Assembly (NCBI RefSeq): GCF_006517255.1
Contig: NZ_CP041185.1
Location: forward strand, 3,038,001-3,102,000
Direction of reading: 5' to 3'
Source of the DNA: Janthinobacterium tructae
GTDB taxonomy: Bacteria; Pseudomonadota; Gammaproteobacteria; Burkholderiales; Burkholderiaceae_D
DNA: 64,000 bases
Shown: in pieces, positions 56,924 through 64,000 of the stretch
Numbering within the stretch: the first letter of the stretch is position 1
How the letters are laid out: every line of letters begins with the position of its first letter
The notes under the pieces: generated by a model
Told to the model about the DNA's origin: nothing
Seen by the model: only the letters and a program-made list of their open reading frames with translations
Database searches by the model: none
Made by a program: the position numbers and the translations under genes

Positions 56924-58721
56924 GAACAAGCAAGCCAGCACCGCCACGCCAACCGTGCGCCGCCAGGCCGCGCAAGCCATCGGCCTGCTGCGCCGCGCCG
57001 CAGCACCCGATCTGCGCCATTTATACTGGGCCACCTTCTGGCTGATCCTCGCCGCCGCGCTGGAAGTGACGGGGCCGATTCTGGGCAAGGCCCTGATCGA
57101 CCAGCATCTGCTGCCGCGCCACCTGGACTGGACGCGCATGTCGCTGCTGCTCGGCGGCTGCCTGCTCACGGGCTGGGTCGCATCGGGCCTGCGCTATTTG
57201 CAGCTGGTGCGCCTGTCCGGCCTGGCCATGCGCTCGGTGCAGCGCCTGCGCGAAACCGTGTATCAACACGTGCTGCGCCTGCCCATGGCCTTTTTCGACC
57301 GCGCCATCACGGGGCAGCTGGTCAGCCGCGTCACCAACGACACGGAAGCGGTGAAATCGCTGTACGTGCAGGTGCTGTTCGTCATCCTCGACAGTTCCAT
57401 CGTGCTGATCGGCACCATGGCCGCCATGGCCTTCCTCGACTGGCGCTTGATGCTGATCGTGCTGGCCCTGCTGCCGGCAGTGCTGGTGATCGTCTTTTTG
57501 TACCAGCGCTGGAGCGCGCCGGCCGTCACGCGCGCGCGCGCCCTGCGCAGCGAGATCAACGGGCAGATCGCCGAATCGATCGGCGGCATGAGCGTGCTGC
57601 AGGCGAATAACGCGGAAAAACGCTTCGGCGTGCGCTTCACGGGCATCAACCAGGACCACTACACGGCGCGCATGCAGGAATTGCGCGCCAACGCCTGGCT
57701 GCTGCGCCCCGCGCTCGATATGCTCAATATCGTGCTGCTGGCCGTCGTCATCTTCAGCTTCGGCCAGCGCGAGATGGGCGCCCTGGAAGTGGGCGTGCTG
57801 TATGCATTCATCAGCTATATCGCGCGCGTGATCGAGCCGCTGATCCAGATCACCATGCAATTTAGCCAGCTGCAGCAGTCGGTGGTGGCGACGGCGCGCG
57901 TCTCGGCCCTGCTGGACGAAGCGCAGGCGCTGGAACACGCGCAGGGAAGACAGACACCGGCTCTGCGGCAGGCGACAGCGGACAGCAACACGCCCGCCGT
58001 GGACATCGCGCGCCTGACCTTCGCCTACGTGGAAAACCAGCCCGTGCTGCACGACCTGTCGCTGAGCATTCCGCAGGGCGCGTTTTTTGGCATCGTCGGC
58101 CACACGGGCAGCGGCAAATCGACTTTGCTCTCGCTGCTGCTGCGCTTTTACCCCGTCACGCAGGGCAGCATCACCATCAATGGCGTCGCCCTCGACAGCA
58201 TCGACAATGAACACTTCCGCGCCGACGTGGGCCTGGTGCCGCAAGACCCCTTCCTGCTGGCCGCCTCGGCGCGCGAAAACATCGACATGGGCCGCGGCTA
58301 CACGCAGGCGCAAATCGAGACGGCGGCGCGCGCCGCGCATGCGCACGACTTCATCGCCGCACTGGAACACGGCTACGATACGCCGCTGGGCGAAGGCGGC
58401 TCGCGCCTGTCGTCGGGGCAGAAGCAGCTGATCGCGATTGCCCGCGCGCTGGCCGGCCAGCCGCGCATTTTGCTGCTGGACGAAGCGACCTCGCGTATCG
58501 ATAGCCAGACCGAGCAGATCGTGCAGCTGGCCTTGAACGAGTTGCGCGGCAAGGTGACCATCATCGCCATCGCGCACCGCCTGTCGACCATCCGCGAGGC
58601 CGACCGTATCATCGTGCTCAATCACGGCCGCATCACGGAAGCGGGACCGCACGAGGAATTGATGCAGATCGAGGGCGGTTTGTACCAGCGCCTGTACCTG
58701 CTGCAGCAACTTGCAGTTTGA
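56913..58721 (+). CDS. ABC exporter half-transporter (MdlB-like)
   Basis: This is the 602-residue partner of the preceding gene. Its membrane domain is at about residues 40-320 and its ATPase domain has Walker A GHTGSGKSTLL near residue 398. The signature is LSSGQKQLIAIARAL and Walker B is ILLLDEATSRID, with the normal catalytic Glu. The heterodimer would thus have one fully active and one degenerate ATP site. The 11-bp overlap with the upstream gene supports fixed stoichiometry. A strong terminator follows. Confidence 0.93.
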   Translation: MPSKNKQASTATPTVRRQAAQAIGLLRRAAAPDLRHLYWATFWLILAAALEVTGPILGKALIDQHLLPRHLDWTRMSLLLGGCLLTGWVASGLRYLQLVRLSGLAMRSVQRLRETVYQHVLRLPMAFFDRAITGQLVSRVTNDTEAVKSLYVQVLFVILDSSIVLIGTMAAMAFLDWRLMLIVLALLPAVLVIVFLYQRWSAPAVTRARALRSEINGQIAESIGGMSVLQANNAEKRFGVRFTGINQDHYTARMQELRANAWLLRPALDMLNIVLLAVVIFSFGQREMGALEVGVLYAFISYIARVIEPLIQITMQFSQLQQSVVATARVSALLDEAQALEHAQGRQTPALRQATADSNTPAVDIARLTFAYVENQPVLHDLSLSIPQGAFFGIVGHTGSGKSTLLSLLLRFYPVTQGSITINGVALDSIDNEHFRADVGLVPQDPFLLAASARENIDMGRGYTQAQIETAARAAHAHDFIAALEHGYDTPLGEGGSRLSSGQKQLIAIARALAGQPRILLLDEATSRIDSQTEQIVQLALNELRGKVTIIAIAHRLSTIREADRIIVLNHGRITEAGPHEELMQIEGGLYQRLYLLQQLAV

Positions 58722-58729
58722 TAGGCACG

Positions 58730-58757
58730 GGCGCCGTTGCGCGGCGCCACTTTTTTT
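58730..58757 (+). terminator. Intrinsic terminator after the ABC exporter genes
   Basis: A 7-bp GC stem (GGCGCCG / CGGCGCC) with loop TTGCG is followed by AC and seven Ts, 9 bp past the stop codon at 58721. It ends the two-gene exporter operon. Confidence 0.92.
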
Positions 58758-58846
58758 CTGTACGGCATTAAAAATGCCGACCGGACGGGAGTATATTCAT
58801 CTGGCGGGCAGCGCCGACGGCCCCAACCACACTTCCGGGGGACGCC

Positions 58847-60547
58847 ATGCGCAGCAAACTGTCGATCAGGAATATCTTTGCCGCCATCTTCCTGCTTAGC
58901 CTGGCGCTCTCCATCATCAGCCTGCTGGCCCTGTTCCGCGTCGCCACCAAACAGGCCGAAGCGAACCAGGTCACTGAAACGCGCTTCCAATCCTATCTGC
59001 TGGCCGATGAATTGCGGCAAAGCTCGGACGACCTGACCCGGCTGGCCCGCACCTACGTCGTCACGGGCGACGCCAGTTACGAGCAGCAATACATGGATAT
59101 CCTCGACATCCGCAACGGCAAGAAGCCGCGCCCCGCCCACTACGAGCGCATCTACTGGGACTTCGTGGCGGCGGGCATGCCGGTGCCGGCGTCGACGGGG
59201 CCCAGCGTGCCACTGGCCGAGCTGATGCGCAAAGCCGGCTTCAGCGAGCAGGAATTCGCCAAACTGCAAGAGGCCCAGACCAATTCCGACGGCCTGGTGA
59301 AGACCGAGGTGATCGCCATGAACGCCGTCAAGGGCTTGTTCGACGACGGCAGCGGCAACTTTACCAAGAAGGGTCCGCCCGACCTGGAAATGGCCCGCAC
59401 CATCATGCATGATGCCCAATACCACCGCAACAAGGGCAAGATCATGCAGCCGGTGAATGAATTTCTCACGCTGCTGGACCAGCGTACGAGCGCGGCCGTG
59501 CAGACGGCGACGGGCGGCACCATGGCGGCCTATTCCGTCACCGTCGGCGTGCTGCTGGTGTCGGTCATGGTTTCCCTGCTGTGCCTGTTCCTCGTGTACC
59601 GCCACATCAAACGCAGCCTGGACCAGGCGATCGCCACGGCGCAATTGATCGCCGGCGGCGACCTGAGCATCGATGCCGTCATCGAACGGGCCGACGAAAT
59701 CGGCGTGCTGCTACACGCGATGAACACCATCAACGCCAACCTGACGGGGCTGATCGGCGACATCCGCAACAGCACCGGCGAAATGTCGGTCGCCACGCAC
59801 GAAATCGCGCTGGGCAATGCCGACCTGTCGGCGCGTACTGAAGCGCAAGCCAGTTCCCTCGAAGAAACGGCCAGTTCGATGGAAACGCTGACGGCGACGG
59901 TGCGGCAAAACGCCAGCAATGCCGGCGAGGCAAACCAGCTGGCCGCCACCGCCTCGGCCGTCGCCGTGCAGGGCGGCGCCGTCGTTGCCCAGGTGGTCCA
60001 CACGATGGGCGCCATCAAGGAAAGTTCGAGCCAGATCGCCGACATCATCGGCGTCATCGACGGCATCGCCTTCCAGACCAACATCCTGGCCTTGAACGCC
60101 GCCGTCGAGGCGGCGCGGGCGGGCGAACAGGGACGCGGCTTCGCCGTCGTCGCCGGCGAGGTGCGCAGCCTGGCCCACCGCAGTGCTGCCGCCGCCCAGG
60201 AAATCAAGACCCTTATCGGCGCCTCCGTGGAGCGGGTCGACGCCGGCAGCAAGCTCGTCGACGAGGCGGGGCGCACCATGGCGCTGGTGGTGGAATCGAT
60301 CCAGAAGGTGGCCGCCATCATGAGCGAGATCACCAGCGCCAGCCACGAGCAAAGCGCGGGGATCAGCGAGGTCAACCAGGCGGTCACGCAGATGGACAAC
60401 ATCACGCAACAGAACGCCGCCCTGGTCGAGCAGGCGGCGGCCGCCGCCGAAAGCCTGCAGGAACAGGCGCAAGCCCTGATCGAAGCCGTCGCCATCTTCC
60501 GCCTGAAAGGCAGCCCGCCGGCCACGGCCGCCCTGGCCCTGCGCTGA
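58847..60547 (+). CDS. Methyl-accepting chemotaxis protein
   Basis: This 566-residue chemoreceptor has a first membrane segment at about residues 9-30, a periplasmic ligand domain of about 190 residues (31-220), a second membrane segment near 225-248, HAMP, and a signalling domain. The tip motif is [41 protein letters not shown]. The periplasmic part ([31 protein letters not shown]) is larger than in the chemoreceptor at 41524 and is not the same sensor. No methylation-enzyme tether is seen at the C-terminus. The ligand is unknown. Confidence 0.94.
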   Translation: MRSKLSIRNIFAAIFLLSLALSIISLLALFRVATKQAEANQVTETRFQSYLLADELRQSSDDLTRLARTYVVTGDASYEQQYMDILDIRNGKKPRPAHYERIYWDFVAAGMPVPASTGPSVPLAELMRKAGFSEQEFAKLQEAQTNSDGLVKTEVIAMNAVKGLFDDGSGNFTKKGPPDLEMARTIMHDAQYHRNKGKIMQPVNEFLTLLDQRTSAAVQTATGGTMAAYSVTVGVLLVSVMVSLLCLFLVYRHIKRSLDQAIATAQLIAGGDLSIDAVIERADEIGVLLHAMNTINANLTGLIGDIRNSTGEMSVATHEIALGNADLSARTEAQASSLEETASSMETLTATVRQNASNAGEANQLAATASAVAVQGGAVVAQVVHTMGAIKESSSQIADIIGVIDGIAFQTNILALNAAVEAARAGEQGRGFAVVAGEVRSLAHRSAAAAQEIKTLIGASVERVDAGSKLVDEAGRTMALVVESIQKVAAIMSEITSASHEQSAGISEVNQAVTQMDNITQQNAALVEQAAAAAESLQEQAQALIEAVAIFRLKGSPPATAALALR

Positions 60548-60560
60548 CGTGCTGCCAAAG

Positions 60561-60586
60561 TGTGCACTATCGCAAAAATATGCACA
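60561..60586. promoter_or_regulatory. Dyad upstream of the TPR-GGDEF gene
   Basis: TGTGCA and TGCACA flank 14 bp just downstream of the chemoreceptor stop and about 30 bp before a possible -10 (TATAAT, 60616-60621) of the next gene. It could be an operator, or a chance dyad. No matching regulator is encoded nearby. Confidence 0.35.
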
Positions 60587-60658
60587 CAGTACGATATTTC
60601 TTGATTGCAACATCATATAATCGTTGCAAACAGGCGTGGTCATTGTGAGGGCGGGACG

Positions 60659-62782
60659 TTGGCAGGCAGACACAGACGGGCATCGTGGCGAAGGGCGCAT
60701 TGGCTGCTGGTACTGGCCTGCCTGCTGCCGCCTGCCGTCCAGGCCCAGGTCGGCAACCTTGAGCAGTATCTTGCCGCCGTGCGCGACGATGGCCGTTTCG
60801 TGCCCGCACGCGCCCTGCAGCGCCTGCAAGAGGTGGAAACGCAGGCGCGCAGCGCGCCCCTGCCCGTGCGCGCGGAATTCCTTACCCAACTGAGCAACGC
60901 CCGCATGCGTCTGGGGCAGAACGATATCGCCATGCAGCTGGCCGAGGAGCTGATCGCCTACGCCCGCATGAACAAGAGCGACGTGGCGCTGGCGAAAGGC
61001 ATGCTCAACAAGGCCTACATCACGTTTGCCAGGAACGAAGGCCGCGCTTCGCATCTGCTGGCCTTCGAAGCGGAAAAGATCGCCAACCGCACGGACGACT
61101 TGCCCGTGCGCGTGCAGGCCACCATCAGCGCGGGCCAGTCGTGGGCCGAGGAAGGCAATTTCCCGTTTGCGCTGGCCAAGCTGCAGGCGGCCGTCGACCT
61201 GGCGCGCCAGAGCCATTCCCCCTCCAGCCTGGCCGCCGCCCTGAATGCCCTCACCCTGCTGTACACGCAGATGCGCGAGTACGACAAGGGCTTCGAGGTG
61301 CTCGACGAGCTGCTGGCAGTATCGAGCACCCTGGCATCGCCGGGCCGCATGGCGCAGGCGAAGAATACGGAATACGGGCTGGCGCTCGACGCGCAGCAGC
61401 CGCAACGGGGGCAGCGCGCCCTGCTGGCGGCTCTGGCGCTGGAACGCCAGCTGGGCGCCCGCGGCATGGTGGCCGTGACCCTCGTCAATCTGTCGGACAG
61501 CTATCTGAAAGAAGGCGACTATGCACGCGCCCTGCGCTTTGCGAACGAAGCCATCACGGCGGCGCGCCTGGTCAACGATGAACAGGTGGAGGCGACGGCG
61601 CGCCTGAACATCGGCCAGGCGCTGATCGGCCAGGGACGCTTGCAGGAAGGCAAGCAAAGCGTGGCCACGGGCCTGGCCTACTACGAGCGCACGGCCAACC
61701 AGCCGGACATGCAGGCCGTGCTGCTGGAGTACGGCATGGCGCTGGAAAAGGCGGGCGACATGCGCGGCGCCGTCACGGCCTACCACCGCGAGCGGGACAT
61801 TTCCAACCAGCTGTTCGAAAAGCAGCGGCAAAAGGCCGTGTATGAATTACAAGAAAAATATGAAGCGGAAAAGAAGCAGCGCCAGATCGAGCTGCTCAGC
61901 CGCGAAAATCAGCTGAAAAGCACGGAAATCGACAACCGCCGCCTGCAGCAGCGCGTATGGTGGCTGCTGGCGCTGGTGCTGGCCATGGCGTCCGTCATCG
62001 TCGGCTTGCTGTACCGCAAGGTGCGCCACGCGAACGTGCAGCTGAAGGTGAAGAACCAGGAACTCAAGCGCCAGAGCTCGCGCGACCCGCTGACGGCCCT
62101 GTACAACCGCCGCCACTTCCAGGAATTCATGCGCAGCCATGCGGGCAAGCCGCTGCCGGCCGGCGGCGACGCCGATGTCGTGGGGGCGCTGTTCCTGCTC
62201 GATGTCGACCATTTCAAGCACATCAACGACCGTTACGGCCATGCGGCGGGTGACCTGGTGCTGACGACGATCGCCGAAACCTTGCACGATGTATTGCGCG
62301 AAACGGACATGATCGTGCGCTGGGGCGGCGAGGAATTCCTCGCCTTCCTGCCCGCCGTCGCGCGGGACGGACTCGACGACATCGCGCGGCGCATCCTCAA
62401 CGGCATGGCGGCGCAAGTCATCCACTACCAGGGACAAACCATCCAGGTGCATGTGTCCGTGGGCTTTGCGCCCTATCCGCTGGCGCCGCTGGGACGACCG
62501 CTCACGTGGGAACGCAGCGTCAACCTGATCGACATGGCGCTATACCTGGCCAAGGCGCACGGGCGCAACCGGGCGTATGGCTTGCGCGGTTTTCAGCAGG
62601 TGGAAAGAACGACGCTGGAAGCGGTGGAGCAAGACCTGGAACGCGCGTGGCGCGACGGCTTTGTCGATTTGAGCGTGGTGCTGGGGGGAACGGACGGAAT
62701 GGATAGTAGCAATACAGGGACAGCGGCGCATGGCAAGCAGGAAGGCGCCAGTGATGGCGTCGCGGCAGCTGCCATCACCTGA
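60659..62782 (+). CDS. Membrane TPR-GGDEF protein (diguanylate cyclase)
   Basis: This 707-residue protein has an N-terminal signal sequence (HWLLVLACLLPPAVQAQ), a long periplasmic TPR-like helical region (about residues 35-400), one membrane segment near 435-455 (WWLLALVLAMASVIVGLLY), a coiled-coil linker, and a C-terminal GGDEF domain. GGEEF is at residues 556-560, and RETD five residues before it is an intact inhibitory site. Cyclic di-GMP synthesis is thus expected, controlled by the periplasmic part. A TTG start at 60659 is chosen because GAGGGCGGG precedes it and a TATAAT box lies upstream; a TTG at 60605 would lie before that promoter. Confidence 0.9.
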   Translation: MAGRHRRASWRRAHWLLVLACLLPPAVQAQVGNLEQYLAAVRDDGRFVPARALQRLQEVETQARSAPLPVRAEFLTQLSNARMRLGQNDIAMQLAEELIAYARMNKSDVALAKGMLNKAYITFARNEGRASHLLAFEAEKIANRTDDLPVRVQATISAGQSWAEEGNFPFALAKLQAAVDLARQSHSPSSLAAALNALTLLYTQMREYDKGFEVLDELLAVSSTLASPGRMAQAKNTEYGLALDAQQPQRGQRALLAALALERQLGARGMVAVTLVNLSDSYLKEGDYARALRFANEAITAARLVNDEQVEATARLNIGQALIGQGRLQEGKQSVATGLAYYERTANQPDMQAVLLEYGMALEKAGDMRGAVTAYHRERDISNQLFEKQRQKAVYELQEKYEAEKKQRQIELLSRENQLKSTEIDNRRLQQRVWWLLALVLAMASVIVGLLYRKVRHANVQLKVKNQELKRQSSRDPLTALYNRRHFQEFMRSHAGKPLPAGGDADVVGALFLLDVDHFKHINDRYGHAAGDLVLTTIAETLHDVLRETDMIVRWGGEEFLAFLPAVARDGLDDIARRILNGMAAQVIHYQGQTIQVHVSVGFAPYPLAPLGRPLTWERSVNLIDMALYLAKAHGRNRAYGLRGFQQVERTTLEAVEQDLERAWRDGFVDLSVVLGGTDGMDSSNTGTAAHGKQEGASDGVAAAAIT

Positions 62783-62806
62783 CGGCAGCTGCCGGCCCTG
62801 GCACGA

Positions 62807-63136
62807 TTACTTGTGCGCTGCGTCCTGCATCTTTTCGCCGGCTTTTTCCACTTTCTTGCCGACGGCATCGGCCGCTTCGCTCATTTTCTTGTCGGCGTCA
62901 GCGGCGACCTGGTCCATCTTGGCGCCCGTCTCGGAAGCGGCCTGGCTCACGGCGGCATCGGCTTTGCTTGCGGCGGCCTTGATATCGGCTTCAGCCTTGG
63001 CAGCGGCCGCATCGATCTTCTGGCCAGCTTGTTCTGCAGGACCGGCAGCGACATCATCCTTCTTCTGGCAGGCAGCCAGTGCCACAACCATCATCCCGGC
63101 GGCGCACACGGTCATCCAATTTTTGCTTACTTTCAT
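62807..63136 (-). CDS. Small Ala/Lys-rich lipoprotein
   Basis: This 109-residue protein has a lipoprotein signal peptide (MMVVALAAC), so it is probably an outer-membrane or periplasmic lipoprotein with Cys at about residue 23. The mature part is a repetitive amphipathic helix rich in Ala, Lys, Asp and Glu (AKAEADIKAAASKADAAVSQAASETGAKMDQVAADADKKM) with an 11-residue rhythm. This is reminiscent of LEA-like or YtxH-like stress proteins. The ATG at 63136 follows AGGGAAT. The function is unknown, and there is no operon partner. Composition makes homology inference weak. Confidence 0.75.
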   Translation of the reverse strand: MKVSKNWMTVCAAGMMVVALAACQKKDDVAAGPAEQAGQKIDAAAAKAEADIKAAASKADAAVSQAASETGAKMDQVAADADKKMSEAADAVGKKVEKAGEKMQDAAHK

Positions 63137-63320
63137 GATATTCCCTTTCATTATTATCAAAAGACACAGATCAGTTCGCAATATACACCTGCCTAAAATT
63201 TTCTAGCGTGCGCTAACGCACATAAGAACAGGCTTTTGTGGCGTAGTTGTAAGCAATGGTATCTTGATATTTTTCACGACGCATTTCCCGACAAGCAGGC
63301 ATGCCAGACATTGCTTTGCG

Positions 63321-64000
63321 CTACTGTGCCGGGACCGGGGCCGGGACCGGGACCGCATCCAGCAGCGAACGTTCGAGCAATTGCGACAACGCCGTGCGCA
63401 GCGCCTGCGTGCGCGCCGCCAGTTCCGGCCGTTGATAGCGCTCGGCGGCAATCAGGCTGTTTTCCAGGCAGACGCGGTCGCTTTTCGCCAGGCAAGCGTC
63501 GGCCAGGTCGAGCTGGGCGCTGGCTTGCGCCACTTTTACTTTGGCATCGAGTTCCAGCGTATCGGGATCGTCGCCCCAGCGTTTCACGTGCATGGCGAGG
63601 CGCGTGGCGGCCACGTCCGGCTTGCCCGCATCGAGCGCCTGCCTGACGCTGCCCTGCAGCGCCGTCCACGCCTGCGCCCGCTGCTGTTGCCTGTCGCACG
63701 CGACGGCAGACTTGGTGATGCTCGCCTGCAAGCGTTTGATCTGCGCGGCGGGCGCCCTGGCGCTTTTCAGCACGGCCAGCGCACTGCGCGCTCCGTCCAG
63801 GTCGCACTGCGCCGCCAGCGCAGTGGCAGCTTCGACCTGTTCGGCCACGCTGGCCGGCTTGTCGGCCGGCTTGTTATAAAACCAGATACCGGTCAACACC
63901 ACGGCCGCCGCGATCCAGGTGCGCAAGCGCACGGGTGGGCGTGGCGGCGGCACCGAACCCTTGATGGCAGGCTTGGCGGGCGGCGCCTTGGACGGCGCGG
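63321..64000 (-). CDS. Membrane-anchored protein of unknown function (partial, N-terminus beyond edge)
   Basis: The reading frame stays open to the right edge, so the gene probably begins outside the window; a GTG at 63953 is a less likely start. The visible 226 residues contain a Lys/Pro/Ala-rich stretch, one membrane segment (LRTWIAAAVVLTGIWFY), then a helical periplasmic or cytoplasmic region of about 170 residues. That region has several Cys (AQCDLDGARSALAVLK, SAVACDRQQQRAQAW, ADACLAKSDRVCLEN) and ends in a PVPAPVPAQ tail. The family is not recognised. It is separated by 184 bp from the lipoprotein gene on the same strand. Confidence 0.7.
   Translation of the reverse strand, partial: APSKAPPAKPAIKGSVPPPRPPVRLRTWIAAAVVLTGIWFYNKPADKPASVAEQVEAATALAAQCDLDGARSALAVLKSARAPAAQIKRLQASITKSAVACDRQQQRAQAWTALQGSVRQALDAGKPDVAATRLAMHVKRWGDDPDTLELDAKVKVAQASAQLDLADACLAKSDRVCLENSLIAAERYQRPELAARTQALRTALSQLLERSLLDAVPVPAPVPAQ

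Noticed and set aside
58764..58846. Possible FliA (sigma-28) promoter before the second chemoreceptor (GCCGACC at 58772)
   Set aside because: There is no TAAA-type -35 at the needed spacing. The match rests on the -10-like half alone, and the CGGCAT/ATGCCG dyad there explains it as well.

Overview
The window looks like a core-chromosome segment of a GC-rich betaproteobacterium in the Oxalobacteraceae. Janthinobacterium or a close relative is my best guess. The basis is overall gene content (homodimeric PDH E1 next to a double-lipoyl E2, an ilvD/LysR pair, zapA beside 6S RNA, a phasin, CIRCE-controlled groESL), codon usage and protein style. All calls were made by eye from the sequence and from remembered family motifs; no database search was run. 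I saw no rRNA, tRNA, CRISPR array, phage or insertion-sequence transposase.

Layout. 1-3.6 kb: aceF (cut by the left edge) and aceE on the minus strand. 3.6-5.2 kb: a repeat-rich gap, folD, and a third inverted copy of the same repeat. 5.2-8.1 kb: an M3 oligopeptidase, holC and a small downstream ORF. 8.4-16.4 kb: an orphan amino-acid binding protein, two LysR regulators each divergent from an enzyme gene (one is ilvD), a small cytochrome c, lgt and an EVE-domain protein. 16.4-17.5 kb: 6S RNA, zapA and a ZapB-like coiled coil. 17.6-25.6 kb: a secreted two-domain protein, groES-groEL, small genes, a POT peptide transporter and phosphoglucomutase.

25.7-39.6 kb is an iron-acquisition island. It holds two ECF sigma/FecR pairs, each followed by a TonB receptor with an N-terminal signalling (STN) domain. 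Between them lies a Fur-box-headed operon with a third receptor, a DUF4198 protein and a DUF3649-PepSY-DUF3325 inner-membrane module. Fur-like boxes sit before the first sigma gene and before the first and second receptors. The second sigma/FecR pair appears to be the tail of the middle operon, which would make the third receptor an indirect Fur target.

39.5-43.1 kb: a GGDEF protein with an eroded EAL domain, and a chemoreceptor. 43.4-51.2 kb: a minus-strand pentitol/hexitol operon (binding protein, two permeases, polyol dehydrogenase, ATPase, AraC regulator, xylulokinase) that would import a sugar alcohol, oxidise it to xylulose and phosphorylate it. 51.4-53.7 kb: two acetyltransferases and a cytosine-deaminase-like enzyme. 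54-64 kb: a phasin with a long Ala/Pro/Lys tail, a heterodimeric ABC exporter, a second chemoreceptor, a TPR-GGDEF membrane protein, a small lipoprotein and an edge-truncated membrane protein.

The least explained structures are two families of dispersed intergenic palindromic repeats. One brackets folD and shows paired changes in its two arms. The other occurs beside 6S RNA and inside the polyol operon. The degenerate EAL domain and the predicted Fur-to-sigma relay in the iron island also merit attention.
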